Shown here: positions 24,055 through 26,893 of the stretch, piece after piece
How the letters are laid out: each line of letters opens with the position of its first letter
How positions within the stretch are numbered: the stretch's first letter is position 1
DNA from: Sphaeroforma sirkka
Lineage: Eukaryota; Opisthokonta; Ichthyosporea; Ichthyophonida
Assembly: GCA_001586965.3 (NCBI GenBank)
Contig: LUCW03001355.1
Coordinates: 1 to 26,893 of the forward strand
Direction: 5' to 3'
Length of the DNA stretch: 26,893 nucleotides
Program-made: the position numbers and the translations under genes
The notes under the pieces: model-generated
Database searches by the model: none
What the model was told of the DNA's origin: nothing
Seen by the model: the letters and a program-made list of their open reading frames with translations, nothing else

Positions 24055-24120
24055 CCATATTCAATGGCTTATTTCTAGTTCGAGAGATTGCTTGTCTAGT
24101 TCGAGAGATTGCCTTATTTC
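24055..24120 (+). repeat. Recombined short satellite units
   Basis: Here ATGGCTTATTTCTAGTTCGAG fuses the first-CTAG context to the second-CTAG tail. It is followed by a shortened unit, GATTGCTTGTCTAGTTCG, and then GATTGCCTTATTTC. Normal spacing resumes after 24120. Confidence 0.8.
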
Positions 24121-26839
24121 TAGAGGTTTAACCATATTCAATGGCTTATCTAGTTCGAGATATTGCGTTATTTCTAGAGGTTTAACCATATTCAATGGCT
24201 TATCTAGTTCGAGAGATTGCGTTATTTCTAGAGAGGTTTAACCATATTCAATGGCTTATCTAGTTCGAGAGATTGCGTTATTTCTAGAGGTTTAACCATA
24301 TTCAATGGCTTATCTAGTTCGAGAGATTGCGTTATTTCTAGAGGTTTAACCATATTCAATGGCTTATCTAGTTCGAGAGATTACGTTATTTCTAGAGGTT
24401 TAACCATATTCAATGGCTTATCTAGTTCGAGAGATTGCGTTATTTCTAGAGGTTTAACCATATTCAATGGCTTATCTAGTTCGAGAGATTGCGTTATTTC
24501 TAGAGGTTTAACCATATTCAATGGCTTATCTAGTTCGAGAGATTGCGTTATTTCTAGAGGTTTAACCATATTCAGTGGCTTATCTAGTTCGAGAGATTGC
24601 GTTATTTCTAGAGGTTTAACCATATTCAATGGCTTATCTAGTTCGAGAGATTGCGTTATTTCTAGAGAGGTTTAACCATATTCAATGGCTTGTCTCGTTC
24701 GAGTGATTACGTTATTTCTAGAGGTTTAACCATATTCAGTGGCTTATCTAGTTCGAGAGATTGCGTTATTTCTAGAGGTTTAACCATATTCAATGGCTTA
24801 TCTAGTTCGAGAGATTGCGTTATTTCTAGAGGTTTAACCATATTCAATGGCTTGTCTAGTTCGAGAGATTGCGTTATTTCTAGAGGTTTAACCATATTCA
24901 ATGGCTTATCTAGTTCGAGAGATTGCGTTATTTCTAGAGGTTTAACCATATTCAATGGCTTATCTAGTTCGAGAGATTGCGTTATTTCTAGAGGTTTAAC
25001 CATATTCAATGGCTTATCTAGTTCGAGAGATTGCGTTATTTCTAGAGAGGTTTAACCATATTCTAAATGGCTTATCTAGTTCGAGAGATTGCGTTATTTC
25101 TAGAGGTTTAACCATATTCAATGGCTTATCTAGTTCGAGAGATTGCGTTATTTCTAGAGGTTTAACCATATTCAATGGCTTATCTAGTTCGAGAGATTGC
25201 GTTATTTCTAGAGGTTTAACCATATTCAATGGCTTATCTAGTTCGAGAGATTGCGTTATTTCTAGAGGTAAATTTTTAACTATATTCAATGGCTTATCTA
25301 GTTCGAGAGATTGCGTTATTTCTAGAGGTTTAACCATATTCAGTGGCTTATCTAGTTCGAGAGATTGCGTTATTTCTAGAGGTTTAACCATATTCAATGG
25401 CTTATCTAGTTCGAGAGATTGCGTTATTTCTAGAGAGTTTAACCATATTCAATGGCTTATCTAGTTCGAGAGATTGCGTTATTTCTAGAGGTTTAACCAT
25501 ATTCAATGGCTTATCTAGTTCGAGAGATTACGTTATTTCTAGAGGTTTAACCATATTCAATGGCTTATCTAGTTCGAGAGATTGCGTTATTTCTAGAGGT
25601 TTAACCATATTCAATGGCTTATCTAGTTCGAGAGATTACGTTATTTCTAAGAGGTTTAACCATATTCAATGGCTTGTCTAGTTCGAGAGATTGCGTTATT
25701 TCTAGAGGTTTAACCATATTCAATGGCTTATCTAGTTCGAGAGATTACGTTATTTCTAGAGGTTTAACCATATTCAATGGCTTATCTAGTTCGAGAGATT
25801 GCGTTATTTCTAGAGGTTTAACCATATTCAATGGCTTATCTAGTTCGAGAGATTGCGTTATTTCTAGAGGTTTAAAACCATATTCAATGGCTTGTCTAGT
25901 TCGAGAGATTGCGTTATTTCTAGAGGTTTAACCATATTCAATGGCTTATCTAGTTCGAGAGAGATTGCGTTATTTCTAGAGGTTTAACCATATTCAATGG
26001 CTTATCTAGTTCGAGAGATTGCGTTATTTCTAGAGGTTTAACCATATTCAATGGCTTATCTAGTTCGAGAGATTGCGTTATTTCTAGAGGTTTAACCATA
26101 TTCAATGGCTTATCTAGTTCGAGAGATTGCGTTATTTCTAGAGGTTTAACCATATTCACTGGCTTATCTCTAGTTCGAGAGATTGCGTTATTTCTAGAGG
26201 TTTAACCATATTCTGGCTTATCTAGTTCGAGAGATTGCGTTATTTCTAGAGGTTTAACCATATTCAAGTGGCTTATCTAGTTCGAGAGATTGCGTTATTT
26301 CTAGAGGTTTAACCATATTCAATGGCTTATCTAGTTCGAGAGATTGCGTTATTTCTAGAGGTTTAACCATATTCAATGGCTTATCTAGTTCGAGAGATTG
26401 CGTTATTTCTAGAGGTTTAACCATATTCAATGGCTTGCTTATCTAGTTCGAGAGATTGCGTTATTTCTAGAGGTTTAACCATATTCAATGGCTTATCTAG
26501 TTCGAGAGATTACGTTATTTCTAGAGGTTTAACCATATTCAATGGCTTATCTAGTTCGAGAGATTGCGTTATTTCTAAGAGGTTTAACCCATATTCAATG
26601 GCTTGTCTAGTTCGAGAGATTGCGTTATTTCTAGAGGTTTAACCATATTCAATGGCTTATCTAGTTCGAGAGATTACGTTATTTCTAGAGGTTTAACCAT
26701 ATTCAATGGCTTATCTAGTTCGAGAGATTACGTTATTTCTAGAGGTTTAACCATATTCAGTGGCTTATCTAGTTCGAGAGATTGCGTTATTTCTAGAGGT
26801 TTAACCATATTCAATGGCTTATCTAGTTCGAGAGATTGC

Positions 26840-26893
26840 GTTATTTCTAAGAGGTTTAATTTCTATTAAATGGCTTATCTAGTTCGAGAGATT
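26840..26893 (+). repeat. Diverged unit at right window edge
   Basis: The last full unit reads CTAAGAGGTTTAATTTCTATTAAATGGC instead of the consensus CTAGAGGTTTAACCATATTCAATGGC. The CTAAGAG and ATTAAATGGC steps also occur in the very first unit of the array (7713-7766). Sequence after it returns to consensus (CTTATCTAGTTCGAGAGATT) and is cut by the window. Confidence 0.7.

Larger units (their letters stand above)
7713..26893 (+). repeat. 54-bp satellite array, about 355 copies, continues past window end
   Basis: One unit repeats head to tail without spacers over 19.2 kb; 19201-19254 is a typical copy. Landmarks in order are GAGATTGCG, TTATTTCTAGAGG, TTTAACCATATTCA, A/G, TGGCTTATCTAG and TTCGA. 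GC is about 35% (19 of 54). Nearly every unit has TCTAGA (XbaI type), one CpG in TTCGAG and one in GCGTT. Common variants are CAATGG or CAGTGG and GATTGCG or GATTACG. Recurrent small indels are TCTAGAGAGG (+2), CAAGTGG (+1) and GAGAGAGATT (+2). With 54 = 18 codons, one frame on each strand is open: reverse MVKPLEITQSLELDKPLN, forward SRDCVISRGLTIFNGLSS. Indels and the GATTACG variant (CAA to TAA on the reverse strand) break these frames repeatedly, and I see no promoter, start context or unique flanking domain, so I read the array as non-coding satellite. A centromeric, subtelomeric or other heterochromatic location is possible but cannot be judged from sequence alone. Confidence 0.98.

Noticed and set aside
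7713..26893. CRISPR array
   Set aside because: The regular short repeats have no unique spacers between them: the full 54-bp period is repeated. The context is eukaryotic.
7713..26893. Hammerhead ribozyme encoded by the satellite
   Set aside because: GAAATA is present on the reverse strand, but no CUGANGA core is present on either strand in the consensus unit. Only weak stems such as CCAT-ATTCA-ATGG form.
7713..26893. Telomeric or CENP-B-box repeat
   Set aside because: GGTTTAACC looks slightly telomere-like, but no TTAGGG, TTAGG or TTTAGGG tandem exists, and the unit does not fit the CENP-B box consensus.

Overview
This window looks like gene-poor nuclear DNA from a eukaryote, probably an animal. 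I cannot name the species. The signs are long (TA)n, (TG)n and (CG/TG)n microsatellites, several families of short tandem repeats, a possible tRNA-derived SINE relic, and a tandem satellite array of at least 19 kb. I find no reading frame with a recognisable domain, no convincing exon chain, no rRNA or intact tRNA, and no bacterial-style operon or ribosome-binding site.

Layout. Positions 1-70 hold an imperfect CACCTG-like simple repeat. Positions 71-2015 are a patchwork of unrelated minisatellites: a dispersed direct repeat (431-467 and 555-590), a 25-bp tandem repeat (about 958-1145), a three-copy repeat of about 125 bp (1266-1648) and a four-copy diverged repeat of about 103-114 bp (1661-2015). 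Unique sequence follows to about 2690. A 340-bp TA microsatellite spans 2693-3036. Unique sequence then carries a palindromic octamer-like site, an A12 run and a possible SINE relic (4186-4380). Positions 4683-5795 are a low-complexity belt of (TG)n, (TA)n, ATT/ATTA-rich and (GCGT)n/(CG)n DNA. Unique sequence to 7712 is broken by a perfect-period 125-bp tandem duplication (6466-6715) with one visible mismatch.

From 7713 to the end of the window (26893) everything is one head-to-tail satellite with a 54-bp unit, about 355 copies, still running at the right edge. The unit is about 35% GC, carries an XbaI-type TCTAGA and two CpGs, and is open in exactly one frame on each strand because 54 is 18 codons. 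The many long '18-residue repeat' reading frames follow from that and are not good gene candidates: 1-2 bp indels and a CAA-to-TAA variant break them repeatedly.

The main interest is the internal organisation of the array. It has diverged units at its left end and again close to the right window edge. A two-state A/G marker (caatgg or cagtgg) falls from about 44% G at the left to about 8% G at the right. A block of about 17 units is duplicated at an exact 1141-bp offset with the same order of rare variants. Rearranged units recur, several with junctions at or near a CTAG present twice in the unit. No protein-coding system was found. The best candidate for something undescribed is this satellite family and how it evolves.
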